A DNA stretch of 64,000 nucleotides from CAXXIC01 sp049315325 (GCA_049315325.1 JBMOKJ010000001.1:434001-498000), one strand, 5' to 3'; numbered from the stretch's first letter, positions 7,416-16,063 are shown. A program made the numbers and translations. The notes: a model not told the origin generated them from the letters alone.

Positions 7416-9209
7416 ATGACTTTAGAGCAAAAACTTTCCCAATCGGCTATCGAAGCCATTCGCGCACTTTATGGCGAAGAGGTAAATTCGTCGCTAACTC
7501 AACTTCAGAAAACAAAAAAAGAGTTCGAAGGGCATCTCACACTCGTTGTTTTTCCCTTTCTGAAAATATCCCGTAAAAATCCGGAGCAAACCGCACAAGA
7601 AATTGGTCAGAAACTGATTGAAATCGAACCTGCAATTGCTTCGTTCAACGTCATAAAAGGATTTCTCAACCTAGTGATCGACACGAAAGTGTGGATTGCG
7701 ATGTTGCAGCAGATCTCCGAAAACGGAACATTCGGCATCAAAACACCAACCGAGAACTCGAAATTGGTGATGATCGAATATTCGTCTCCAAACACCAACA
7801 AACCGCTTCACCTCGGCCATGTGCGCAACAATCTGCTCGGATTCAGTCTGGCGGAAATCATGAAAGCCAACGGATACAACGTGGTGAAAACCAACATCGT
7901 AAACGACCGCGGCATCCACATCTGCAAATCGATGCTGGCATGGCAAAAATGGGGAAAAGGCGAAACGCCTGAATCGTCTGGCATGAAAGGCGACCATTTG
8001 GTAGGAAAATATTATGTTGTGTTCGACAAAGAATACAAAGCGCAAATCAAAGAACTGATGGACCAAGGGCAAACCGAAGAGGCTGCCAAAAAGAGTGCTC
8101 CACTCATCCTCGAAGCGCAAGCCATGCTCCAAAAATGGGAAGCAGGCGACACCGAAGTCGTGGCATTGTGGAAAATAATGAACGCGTGGGTGTATGCCGG
8201 ATTCGACGTGACCTACAAAAAGATGGGTGTCGATTTCGACTGCATCTACTACGAATCGGAGACTTATTTGCTCGGTAAAGACAAAGTGGAAGAGGGCTTG
8301 CGCAATGGCGTGGTAGAAAAGCGTGCCGACGGTTCTGTTTGGATCGACCTCACTGCTGAAGGATTGGACGAGAAACTACTGCTTCGCTCGGATGGTACGT
8401 CGGTCTATATGACACAAGATATTGGTACGGCAAAACTTCGTTTCGACAAATACCCCATCGACAAGATGATTTACGTGGTGGGCAACGAGCAAAACTACCA
8501 TTTTCAAGTATTGTCAATTGTTTTGGACAAACTTGGCTTTAGCTGGGGAAAAGACCTCGTGCACTTCTCTTACGGAATGGTGGAACTGCCCGAAGGCAAG
8601 ATGAAATCGCGCGAAGGTACCGTAGTAGATGCCGACGATTTGGTGGACGAAATGGTAGCCACTGCTCGCGAAACGTCGCAAGAACTCGGCAAACTCGACG
8701 GCTGCACCGAAGAGGAAGCCGAAGCAATCGCCACCACCGTTGGTCTCGGCGCATTGAAATACTTCATCCTGAAAGTCGATCCACGCAAAAATATGACCTT
8801 CAATCCGAAAGAGTCCATCGACTTCAACGGAAATACTGGCCCTTTTATCCAATACACACACGCTCGCATCCGTTCGGTACTACGTAAAGCGATGGACAAT
8901 GGCATTGCCATTGATGGTGCGATTGCTACCAACCTGCAATTGGCCGAAAAAGAACAAAACATGGTGCAACTAGTCGCCAATTTCGAATCGGTAGTGAAAG
9001 AGGCGGGCGACACCTACAGCCCAGCCGTTATCGCAAACTACATCTACGAATTGGTGAAAGAATACAACCAGTTTTACCACGATTTCTACATCATTCGTGA
9101 AGAAAACGAAGCGTTGCGCCACTTCCGACTCGTGTTGTCGAAAAGCGTGGCACAAGTGATCAAATCGGGAATGAAGTTACTTGGTATCGACGTGCCTGAG
9201 AGAATGTAA
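7416..9209 (+). CDS. argS: Arginyl-tRNA synthetase
   Basis: A 597-residue class I aminoacyl-tRNA synthetase. The N-terminal additional domain of ArgRS comes first, then the HIGH-type motif HLGHVRNNLLG (after SSPNTNKPL), the KMSKS-region KMKSREGTVVDADDL, and a C-terminal anticodon-binding domain ending in the usual DVPERM. It charges tRNA-Arg with arginine using ATP. The start is ATG 7416 (MTLEQKL); the longer frame from 7398 begins inside the heptamer repeats and is unlikely. It has its own promoter and is essential in all known bacteria. Confidence 0.95.
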   Translation: MTLEQKLSQSAIEAIRALYGEEVNSSLTQLQKTKKEFEGHLTLVVFPFLKISRKNPEQTAQEIGQKLIEIEPAIASFNVIKGFLNLVIDTKVWIAMLQQISENGTFGIKTPTENSKLVMIEYSSPNTNKPLHLGHVRNNLLGFSLAEIMKANGYNVVKTNIVNDRGIHICKSMLAWQKWGKGETPESSGMKGDHLVGKYYVVFDKEYKAQIKELMDQGQTEEAAKKSAPLILEAQAMLQKWEAGDTEVVALWKIMNAWVYAGFDVTYKKMGVDFDCIYYESETYLLGKDKVEEGLRNGVVEKRADGSVWIDLTAEGLDEKLLLRSDGTSVYMTQDIGTAKLRFDKYPIDKMIYVVGNEQNYHFQVLSIVLDKLGFSWGKDLVHFSYGMVELPEGKMKSREGTVVDADDLVDEMVATARETSQELGKLDGCTEEEAEAIATTVGLGALKYFILKVDPRKNMTFNPKESIDFNGNTGPFIQYTHARIRSVLRKAMDNGIAIDGAIATNLQLAEKEQNMVQLVANFESVVKEAGDTYSPAVIANYIYELVKEYNQFYHDFYIIREENEALRHFRLVLSKSVAQVIKSGMKLLGIDVPERM

Positions 9210-9212
9210 GTG

Positions 9213-9320
9213 ACCCCACCCAACCTCCCCAAAGGGGAGGAGAAAGAATTAACATTAAAGCACAATAAATATAATCTACCATCTTAAAAGCCCCTCCTTG
9301 GGAGGGGTTGGGGAGGTCTC
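9213..9320. repeat. Paired C/G-rich palindromes (dispersed Bacteroidota intergenic repeat)
   Basis: CCTCCCCAAAGGGGAGG just after argS and CCCCTCCTTGGGAGGGG just before the next gene are each palindromes, and the two blocks (ACCTCCCC..., ...GGGGAGGT) are largely inverted copies of each other about 60 bases apart. Repeats of this kind are common between Bacteroidota genes. The right arm ends in GGGGAGGTCTCC directly before the next ATG, so it may supply that gene's ribosome site. Confidence 0.7.
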
Positions 9321-9321
9321 C

Positions 9322-10038
9322 ATGAAAAAAGCAATCGTCATAGGTGCCACATCGGGCATTGGTCGTGGAGTGGCAAAGCTGCTCGCTGCAAATGGTTATC
9401 GGGTGGGAATCACCGGACGACGGGAGCAACTGCTACAAGAGCTAAAAGCAGAAAATCCCGATGCGTTTGTCGTTCAGCTATTCGACCTCACAAACGTAAA
9501 CGACATTCCGCCACACCTCGATGTTTTGACTCAAGAGCTCGGCGGATTGGATTTGCTACTCATCAACTCCGGCACCGGACACCGTAATCCGACGCTCGAT
9601 TTCTCCATCGAAGAGCCGGCCATACTGACCAACGTGCACGGCTTTACCGCCGCAGCCGACTGGGGATTCAACTATTTCGAAAGACAGGGCTATGGTCATT
9701 TGGCGGTGGTAAGTTCCATCGCTGGCATTCGTGGAAACCGCTACGCACCAGCTTATGGCGCATCGAAAGCCTACCAAATGAGCTACATGGCTTCCCTTCG
9801 CCACAAAGCCGACAACCTTAAACTCGACATCGCCCTCACCGACATTCGCCCCGGATTTGTGGATACCGCCATGGCACAGGGCGACGGCATCTTCTGGGTA
9901 GCGCCGGTCGAAAAAGCCGCTGCGCAAATCGTCTCTGCCCTGCAAAAGCGCAAGAAAACTGTATACATTACAAAGCGTTGGGGAATTATTGCCTTCTTAA
10001 TGCCACTTATTCCAGGGTGGGTTTATAAGAGGATATAA
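9322..10038 (+). CDS. Short-chain dehydrogenase/reductase (SDR)
   Basis: A 238-residue SDR with the cofactor motif GATSGIGRG near residue 10, a RR pair (TGRREQ) at the end of the second strand that favours NADP(H), the catalytic Ser in VVSSIAG, and the YxxxK motif in YGASKAYQ. It probably oxidises or reduces a carbonyl/hydroxyl group; the substrate cannot be told. The start is ATG 9322 (MKKAIVIGA); the frame opening at 9298 lies within the palindromic repeat. It stands alone downstream of argS. Confidence 0.85.
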   Translation: MKKAIVIGATSGIGRGVAKLLAANGYRVGITGRREQLLQELKAENPDAFVVQLFDLTNVNDIPPHLDVLTQELGGLDLLLINSGTGHRNPTLDFSIEEPAILTNVHGFTAAADWGFNYFERQGYGHLAVVSSIAGIRGNRYAPAYGASKAYQMSYMASLRHKADNLKLDIALTDIRPGFVDTAMAQGDGIFWVAPVEKAAAQIVSALQKRKKTVYITKRWGIIAFLMPLIPGWVYKRI

Positions 10039-10183
10039 TTGAGAAGCTTATTCAATTATTTTCTAATTTCTCAAACATTCGCCTATTCATAAAAATAGTC
10101 TCGTATTCTATTAATTATTAGATTTTTATACAATTCGTGTTATTATTTTACGAATGCTTTAAGTAATGTATAGACGAATGTTT

Positions 10184-10191
10184 TATATTTG
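10184..10191 (+). promoter_or_regulatory. -7 promoter box upstream of the 10257 gene
   Basis: TATATTTG matches TAnnTTTG, giving a leader of about 60 bases before the ATG at 10257. Confidence 0.5.
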
Positions 10192-10256
10192 TAGTTTCGT
10201 AAATAACACGTTGTGTTCAGTTTAAAAGACAGGCAATCAAACATAAATGACACATT

Positions 10257-10742
10257 ATGAGAGAATATCCGCTGACTAATAAACAGATTGAAATCTGTAA
10301 TTATGTTCTCAGTATTAAAAATCAGAATATAAATAAAGACTACCTATACTATAAAGGTTATGACACTAATGTTGATTTAAACTTTGCATTAAAATATCTA
10401 CTAGACAACAAATTAATTTCAGTTGCTGATCCTGTTTGTCTTACAGATATAGGGACAAAATATTTAAAAACAGGCATTGTCAAGTTTTTTAAAGATCAAA
10501 GGCGCGATGCATTTCTGAATTCTGTAACAGCCAAGACAATTTTATTTGTCGTACCTATAATTATTTCAATTTTTGGTACAATAATCAGTTATAACCAATC
10601 CAAGAAAATAGAAAATCATACCATACACAATAATAATAATATAAATAAGTATATCGATTCCGTCGTGCAAACAAAAATCAATGAATTCAAAAAAACCGCT
10701 ATTGACATACCAAGTATAGATTCTATTAAACATACCAAGTAA
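10257..10742 (+). CDS. Hypothetical membrane-anchored protein
   Basis: I do not recognise this 161-residue protein. Residues 1-75 look like a small winged-helix-type fold (alternating short helices, then LISVADPVCLTDIGTKYLK), a single hydrophobic segment follows (about residues 92-112, TILFVVPIIISIFGTII), and the C-terminal ~45 residues are polar and Asn/Lys-rich. A cytoplasmic DNA- or protein-binding head attached to the membrane would fit, but that is only inference. The gene is more AT-rich than argS and the SDR, has its own promoter box, and is followed by an attC-like repeat. Confidence 0.6.
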   Translation: MREYPLTNKQIEICNYVLSIKNQNINKDYLYYKGYDTNVDLNFALKYLLDNKLISVADPVCLTDIGTKYLKTGIVKFFKDQRRDAFLNSVTAKTILFVVPIIISIFGTIISYNQSKKIENHTIHNNNNINKYIDSVVQTKINEFKKTAIDIPSIDSIKHTK

Positions 10743-10778
10743 TTTAAAATTGTTAATAATGAGAAATAAAAACCGAAA

Positions 10779-10911
10779 CGCTAACAAAAACTATATGTCA
10801 ATTGCCGTTTTCATGATGACAATAAGCTGTGTATAAAGCAACAGCGTAGGTTCAGCTCGACAGGAAAGCAACCCGCTGTTGGCAACTGCATATAGTCCCG
10901 TCCGTTTAGCG
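10779..10911. repeat. Nested inverted repeat, attC-like
   Basis: Outer arms CGCTAAC (10779-10785) and GTTTAGCG (10904-10911) enclose a second pair, CTATATGTCAATTGCC (10791-10806) and GGCAACTGCATATAG (10881-10895), which pair except for one extra base and one mismatch. Inside lies a third pair, GCAACAGCG (10838-10846) and CGCTGTTGGC (10874-10883). Short outer box, unpaired spacer, and inner box with an extrahelical base is the architecture of integron attC sites, though the outer boxes do not match the attC consensus exactly. It lies between two accessory genes. Confidence 0.55.
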
Positions 10912-10952
10912 TTATTTTCCCAACCATCTCGGATATTACATAATTAATAGAA

Positions 10953-12872
10953 ATGGGCAGACAAACAGACTCCAAAAATAATTTAGAATCAAGATTTCCA
11001 GAGATATCTAAAGAATGGGACTTTAATAAAAACACTTTAAGTCCTAGACAAGTATTTCCTGGGGCGGTTGCCAAATATTGGTGGATTTGTCCTAATGGCC
11101 ATAGCTATTTTTCATCGCCAAATAAGAGAACTTCAGCTAACAGAGGTTGTCCTTATTGTAGCGGAAGACTTGTAAGCGATAAAAATAGCTTAGTAAAACA
11201 TTTTCCACTAATAGCGAAGGAATTTAATGTTGAAAAGAACGCGAACCTTGATGTAAAGGAATTAACAATCAAATCTCATAAAAATATTTGGTGGAAATGT
11301 AAAAAAGGACATGAATGGCAAGCAATTATTAGTAATAGAACAAGGGGAAATAATTGCCCTTTTTGTCACTCGCAAGTTTCAAAGAATGAATTACGTGTTT
11401 ATTCTGAACTTAAACATTTTTTCAATAATATTAGACTAAAGAAAAAAGTAAATGGATTTGAGTGTGATATTTTAATTTCTGACCTTAAAGTTGCGATTGA
11501 ATATGATGGCGTATATTGGCACAAGAACAAAATAAATTTAGATAAGAAGAAAAATATTGGATTATCCGATAGTGAAATTAAATTAATCAGAATACGTGAA
11601 ATTGGTCTGCAAAAGATCTCAGAAATTGATATAATCTATGATTTTAACAAACAGTCGATTTTGCTTGCAATTAAAGAGGTTTTAAGGATTCTTATCAATC
11701 TGAATTTGATAGAAGACAAAATTACAGAATCAATAAATGAATATATTAAAGGTTGCAATTTTATAAACGAGCGGGAGTATCGAGATTTATTAGAGCGTCT
11801 TCCTTCACCTATTTTTGAAGAAAGTCTTGAGTTTAAATTTCCAAATTTATTAAATGAATGGAATTATATTCGAAATAAAGGACTTGCTCCTTCTGATGTT
11901 TCTTCAAAGTCAGCATTAAAAGTATGGTGGACGTGTAAGGAAGGTCATGAATGGGAATCTAGCATTGGTAATCGAACACAAGGAGGAAACAATTGCCCAT
12001 ATTGTGCACATCAAATTATATCTACAGAAAATTCATTATCTTACAAAAGGTCTGACTTGGTTGAAGAATGGAATACAGAAAAGAATAGAGGTGTAAATCC
12101 TGAACAAGTATTTGCTTATACAACAAAAAAATATTGGTGGAAATGTGCCAATGGCCATGAGTGGCTTGCTAGTCCTTCAAATAGGGCAAGTACAGGTAAA
12201 GGGAAGAATACTGGTTGTCCTTTTTGTTCTAATAAAAAGGTAAATTTTGAAAATAGTTTGGCAAAAACAAATATTGAATTAACAAAGGAATGGAATTATA
12301 AAAAAAATGGTGATTTGAAACCAACATTGGTTACAAAAGGTTCAGAAAAAAAAGTATGGTGGATTTGTTCTAAGAATCATGAATGGGAAGCCACTATAGC
12401 ATCAAGGAATAGAGGAAACGGTTGTCCCTATTGCTCAAATCAAAAAGTTTGTAAAGAATCTTCACTCTATACTAATCAACCTGATTTAATCAAAGAATGG
12501 AATTATGAGAAAAATAATGGATTGAGTCCGCACGATTTTACGGAAAAATCAGGTAAAAAGGTTTGGTGGAAATGCCAAAAAGGTCATGAGTGGGAAACAT
12601 CAGTTGTTCAACGAGCTAATCTGAAAAGTGGTTGTCCGTATTGTTCAGGATTTCGAACTACAAAGGAAAATTCTTTACAAACAAACTATCCTGAAATAGC
12701 AAAAGAATGGAATTACAATAAAAATGAAAAATTAACCCCAAATGATGTAACAAAGAAATCTGCTAAGTCTGTTTGGTGGATGTGTAAAAATGGTCATGAG
12801 TGGACTGCAAAAGTAAAAGATAGAGTAGCAGGTCGTTATAAATGTAAAGAATGTAAAAAAACAAACGCCTAA
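10953..12872 (+). CDS. Seven-repeat zinc-ribbon protein with embedded Vsr-like nuclease domain
   Basis: A 639-residue protein built of seven copies of a ~65-residue treble-clef/zinc-ribbon repeat (DUF4379 type). Each copy reads like (E)W...KN...P..V...S...VWW.C...HEW......R...CP.C. Copies 1-2 fill residues ~15-140 and copies 3-7 residues ~285-639. Between copies 2 and 3 (about residues 143-230) is a segment resembling Vsr-type PD-(D/E)XK endonucleases: ECDIL (170-174), AIEYDGVYWH (181-190) and RIREIGL. This suggests a nucleic-acid-binding protein with nuclease activity; biological role unknown. The gene is AT-rich and stands in an accessory patch flanked by repeat elements. Confidence 0.8.
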   Translation: MGRQTDSKNNLESRFPEISKEWDFNKNTLSPRQVFPGAVAKYWWICPNGHSYFSSPNKRTSANRGCPYCSGRLVSDKNSLVKHFPLIAKEFNVEKNANLDVKELTIKSHKNIWWKCKKGHEWQAIISNRTRGNNCPFCHSQVSKNELRVYSELKHFFNNIRLKKKVNGFECDILISDLKVAIEYDGVYWHKNKINLDKKKNIGLSDSEIKLIRIREIGLQKISEIDIIYDFNKQSILLAIKEVLRILINLNLIEDKITESINEYIKGCNFINEREYRDLLERLPSPIFEESLEFKFPNLLNEWNYIRNKGLAPSDVSSKSALKVWWTCKEGHEWESSIGNRTQGGNNCPYCAHQIISTENSLSYKRSDLVEEWNTEKNRGVNPEQVFAYTTKKYWWKCANGHEWLASPSNRASTGKGKNTGCPFCSNKKVNFENSLAKTNIELTKEWNYKKNGDLKPTLVTKGSEKKVWWICSKNHEWEATIASRNRGNGCPYCSNQKVCKESSLYTNQPDLIKEWNYEKNNGLSPHDFTEKSGKKVWWKCQKGHEWETSVVQRANLKSGCPYCSGFRTTKENSLQTNYPEIAKEWNYNKNEKLTPNDVTKKSAKSVWWMCKNGHEWTAKVKDRVAGRYKCKECKKTNA

Positions 12873-13136
12873 TCGAGTATGGCTCCACCAAATAGCGCAA
12901 GTTTAGCGAAGCGTAACTTGTTTTTTTTGGTTAAACAGTCTGTGACTGTTTTTGAAGTTGTAAACTTCACACTCATTGGCTTACTGCGAATCAGATGAGT
13001 TGGTATATTTGAAACTGAATATTTGCAAAGCAAAAAAATAAATTTGCTTCCGATAGCTATCGGAATTCTAAAGCAGTTATAAACTGCATAAATAAAAATC
13101 ACAAGTCACAGACTCACTAAGTGGTGGCAGCTCTCA
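12873..13136. repeat. Cluster of palindromes (REP-like) after the zinc-ribbon gene
   Basis: This non-coding stretch is packed with inverted repeats. AGTCTGTGACT (12937-12947) and AGTCACAGACT (13104-13114) are perfect inverted copies ~155 bases apart. Between them are GAAGTTGTAAACTTC (12954-12968), the perfect 18-base palindrome TTCCGATAGCTATCGGAA (13048-13065) and GCAGTTATAAACTGC (13073-13087). Upstream, CAAGTTTAGCGAAGCGTAACTTG forms another hairpin. Palindromes of this sort accompany REP-associated tyrosine transposases, and a fragment of one follows directly. Confidence 0.7.
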
Positions 13137-13143
13137 TTCTGCC

Positions 13144-13215
13144 AAACACAATCGCCACTGGATTCGCCTAAAGGGTTATGATTATTCGCACGAAGGATTG
13201 TATTTTATCACCATT
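13144..13215 (+). pseudogene. N-terminal fragment of a REP-associated tyrosine transposase (IS200/IS605 TnpA-like)
   Basis: Reading 13144-13215 in frame gives KHNRHWIRLKGYDYSHEGLY followed by FITI. This is very close to the N-terminus of Bacteroidota Y1 transposases of the REP-associated (RAYT) type, which typically begin with HNR..IRLKGYDYS..G.YFITIC. The similarity stops after FITI, no ATG is left upstream, and the catalytic His and Tyr regions are absent. It is a remnant left beside the palindromes. Confidence 0.7.
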
Positions 13216-13279
13216 TTTTTGCTTTTCAAAATATTCTATTACCTTTGATACTATCATTTGATACTATCATTGATTATAG

Positions 13280-14236
13280 ATGAAACCACCTTATCACATA
13301 ACAGGGAAAATCCTACAACTGGTTGCCTCAATTTCTGAGAAAATAGGGGAAGTCAACTCTGCGCATTTGAGCAAACCACCAACCGAACTGAGGAAGAAAA
13401 ACAGGATAAAAACCATTCATTCATCGCTTGTCATTGAAGGAAATACCTTGACGATGGAGCAAATAACCGCCATTCTTGAAAACAGAAGAATAGTCGGGCC
13501 AAAGAAAGATATTCTGGAAGTCAAAAATGCGATTACCGTTTACGACTACCTCGACAAACTAAATCCGTATAGCTTCGATTCGTTTTGTGAAGCTCACGCG
13601 TTATTAATGAACGGACTAGTAGAATCAGCAGGCAGACTAAGAAGCGAATCGGTCGGTATTGTAAAGGGAGCAGAAGTGGCACACATCGCTCCACCCAGTG
13701 AGTTGCTAAAACCGTTGATGAACGATTTGTTTGATTATTTAATCAATGACGACGATTTGGCTTTAATCAAGAGTTGTGTTTTTCACTACGAAATGGAGTT
13801 TATCCATCCATTTGTGGACGGAAATGGCAGAATGGGGCGTTTGTGGCAAACGCTGATTTTGAAAGATGCATATACTGTGTTCGAATATTTGCCCATAGAG
13901 GCGTTGATAAAAGAACGCCAAGAGCAGTATTATGATTCGCTTGGAAAATCGGATAACACTGGAGAATCAACCATTTTTATAGAATTTATGCTAGAGATTC
14001 TTCTTGAATCGCTTGTCGATTTACTGAGCATTCAAAATGTCAATCTAACGAATGTTGACAGAATAAATCTATACAAATCGATTGTCAAAGACGACTTTTT
14101 TACGCGGAAAGATTATCTGATGAATTTCAAGGAAATTTCTTCTGCAACAGCAAGTAGAGATTTGAGTTTTGCAGTAGAAAAAGGATTGATTGAAAAATCA
14201 GGAGATAAAAACACAACAAAATACCGCTATAAATAG
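13280..14236 (+). CDS. Fic family protein (adenylyltransferase) with N-terminal inhibitory motif
   Basis: A 318-residue Fic/DOC protein. The catalytic motif HPFVDGNGRMGR is at residues 176-187, and the auto-inhibitory motif (S/T)xxxE(G/N) is seen as SLVIEGN near residues 49-55, i.e. in front of the Fic core (class II). The C-terminal ~60 residues (FTRKDYLMNF...TASRDLSFAVEKGLIEKSG) look like a winged helix. Such proteins transfer AMP from ATP to a target protein hydroxyl; the target here is unknown. It is a single gene, with no separate antitoxin, next to a transposase remnant. Confidence 0.88.
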   Translation: MKPPYHITGKILQLVASISEKIGEVNSAHLSKPPTELRKKNRIKTIHSSLVIEGNTLTMEQITAILENRRIVGPKKDILEVKNAITVYDYLDKLNPYSFDSFCEAHALLMNGLVESAGRLRSESVGIVKGAEVAHIAPPSELLKPLMNDLFDYLINDDDLALIKSCVFHYEMEFIHPFVDGNGRMGRLWQTLILKDAYTVFEYLPIEALIKERQEQYYDSLGKSDNTGESTIFIEFMLEILLESLVDLLSIQNVNLTNVDRINLYKSIVKDDFFTRKDYLMNFKEISSATASRDLSFAVEKGLIEKSGDKNTTKYRYK

Positions 14237-14325
14237 ACTATACATCAACCGTTTTCGGCAAATAGAAATATATTTGCAATTGTAAAATCATTTCTTAATC
14301 AGTTTACACCCAAAACCTACAACTT

Positions 14326-15189
14326 ATGGACCAAAAAAGCATAGACGCCCTCGTACAGTTTCAGGTGAATGAAATCACCGAAAGCATTGTGTATCGCAAC
14401 ATTGCAAAACTCGAGAAAAATCCGGAAAACAAACGGATTCTCAACTACATCGCAGATGAAGAGCTGAAACATTACTCAATTCTGAAGAAATTCACCAATC
14501 AGTCGCCCAAAGCGGATATGAAAAAGGTGTGGCGTTTCACCCAGATTTCGAGAATCTTTGGCGTCACCTTTGGCATCAAACTGATGGAGCGTGGCGAAGT
14601 ACATGCACAAGGCAGCTACGGCAGTTTTGGCGATTATCCCGAATTGGTGCAAATTGCCACCGAAGAGGGCGACCACGAAAAAGAGCTCATCAACATGATT
14701 GACGAAGAGCGCCTCAACTACATGGGTTCGGTGGTGTTGGGTTTGAATGACGCACTTGTGGAACTTACCGGAGCATTGGCGGGCTTTACGTTGGCACTGA
14801 ACAATCCGCACCTGATTGCGCTCACGGGTAGCATCACAGGCATCGCAGCCGCACTGTCGATGGCATCGTCGGAATACCTCTCCACCAAATCGGAAGGTGG
14901 CGACAAGAGCGCTATCAAAGCCTCGGTTTATACCGGGACGGCATATTTGATTACGGTCATCTTGTTGATTCTACCGTTTCTGCTTTTATCCAATATTTTC
15001 CTTTCCCTCGGCATCACGATTGCCACAGCTTTGGTCATTATCGCGGTCTTCAACTACTACTATTCTGTAGCAAAAGACGAAAGTTTCAAGCACCGTTTCT
15101 TCGAGATGGCAGCTCTGAGTACCAGCGTGGCAGCCATCAGCTTTCTGATTGGTTACCTGCTCAATAAATTTACCGGAATTTCGGTATAA
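14326..15189 (+). CDS. Ferritin-like/VIT1 (CCC1) fusion iron transporter
   Basis: A 287-residue fusion. Residues ~1-130 form a rubrerythrin/ferritin-like four-helix domain with metal-ligand blocks ADEELKHYSIL and ATEEGDHEKEL. Residues ~130-287 are a VIT1/CCC1-type membrane domain: SVVLGLNDALVELTGALAGFTLAL, a SMASSEYLSTKSE loop and several membrane helices. Related fusions (membrane-bound ferritin, MbfA) export iron from the cell using the cytosolic domain as a sensor; Fe2+ or Mn2+ export is therefore the likely role. It ends at a terminator shared with sdhB on the other strand. Confidence 0.85.
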   Translation: MDQKSIDALVQFQVNEITESIVYRNIAKLEKNPENKRILNYIADEELKHYSILKKFTNQSPKADMKKVWRFTQISRIFGVTFGIKLMERGEVHAQGSYGSFGDYPELVQIATEEGDHEKELINMIDEERLNYMGSVVLGLNDALVELTGALAGFTLALNNPHLIALTGSITGIAAALSMASSEYLSTKSEGGDKSAIKASVYTGTAYLITVILLILPFLLLSNIFLSLGITIATALVIIAVFNYYYSVAKDESFKHRFFEMAALSTSVAAISFLIGYLLNKFTGISV

Positions 15190-15211
15190 GATTTGCGACA
15201 CTTTAGCAACA

Positions 15212-15246
15212 AAAAACCGCTCCACACAACGTGCAGAGCGGTTTTT
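15212..15246. terminator. Bidirectional terminator between the VIT1 fusion and sdhB
   Basis: AAAAACCGCTC pairs with GAGCGGTTTTT across a 13-base loop; A and T runs on both sides let it work for both converging genes. Confidence 0.8.
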
Positions 15247-15268
15247 ATATTTAATTGCGATTGAATTC

Positions 15269-16024
15269 TTAGTCAGCTAATTTAGCGCAAAGGTATTCGC
15301 GGTTGAGGCGAGCGATGTTGCTGATAGAGATGTTTTTAGGACACTCTGCTTCGCAAGCACCGGTGTTGGTACAGTTACCGAAACCTAGATCGTCCATTGC
15401 TGCTACCATCGCTTTTGCACGACGAGCACCTTCTACACGACCTTGTGGCAACAATGCAAATTGGCTTACTTTCGCTGAAACGAACAACATAGCCGAAGCA
15501 TTTTTACAAGCTGCTACACAAGCTCCACAACCGATACAAGAGGCCGAATCCATTGCTTCGTCAGCATCTACTTTCGAAATAGGAATTGCATTCGCATCGG
15601 GCACACCACCAGTATTCACTGACACGTAACCACCTGCTTGCATGATTTTGTCGAAAGCTGTACGATCGACCATCAAGTCGCGAATGACAGGGAAACCTGC
15701 CGAACGCCAAGGCTCGATAGTGATAGTTTCGCCATCTTTGAACTTACGCATGTGCAACTGACAAGTCGTTACATCTTCGTCGGGTCCGTGTGGGTGACCG
15801 TTGATGTAGAGCGAACACATACCGCAGATACCCTCGCGGCAGTCGTGGTCGAATACAACCGGCTCTTGACCTTTATTTACCAACTCTTCGTTGAGCATGT
15901 CCAACATTTCGAGGAACGAACTGTCGGTAGAAACACCGCTCAATGGGTAGGTCTCGAATTTTCCTTTTTCTTTCGGACCTCTCTGACGCCAAACTTTCAG
16001 CGTTATATTAATTATTTTTTCCAT
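15269..16024 (-). CDS. sdhB: Succinate dehydrogenase/fumarate reductase iron-sulfur subunit
   Basis: A 251-residue SdhB/FrdB. The N-terminal 2Fe-2S ferredoxin domain shows CREGICGMC, and the C-terminal domain has CIGCGACVAACKNASAMLF and CTNTGACEAECP for the 4Fe-4S and 3Fe-4S clusters. It passes electrons between the flavoprotein SdhA and the diheme membrane anchor SdhC on the cytoplasmic side. Transcription order is sdhC-sdhA-sdhB, but an extra 561-base stretch carrying a four-helix-bundle gene separates sdhA from sdhB, so its expression could depend on read-through. Confidence 0.95.
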   Translation of the reverse strand: MEKIINITLKVWRQRGPKEKGKFETYPLSGVSTDSSFLEMLDMLNEELVNKGQEPVVFDHDCREGICGMCSLYINGHPHGPDEDVTTCQLHMRKFKDGETITIEPWRSAGFPVIRDLMVDRTAFDKIMQAGGYVSVNTGGVPDANAIPISKVDADEAMDSASCIGCGACVAACKNASAMLFVSAKVSQFALLPQGRVEGARRAKAMVAAMDDLGFGNCTNTGACEAECPKNISISNIARLNREYLCAKLAD

Positions 16025-16033
16025 AATTTTTTA

Positions 16034-16063
16034 GTTGACGAGTAAACTAGTTAACGAGTAAAC
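16034..16063. repeat. Left repeat flanking the four-helix-bundle gene
   Basis: Two near-identical 14-mers in direct order, GTTGACGAGTAAAC (16034-16047) and GTTAACGAGTAAAC (16050-16063). The first is the exact inverted copy of GTTTACTCGTCAAC at 16531-16544 on the other side of the gene. Confidence 0.85.
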
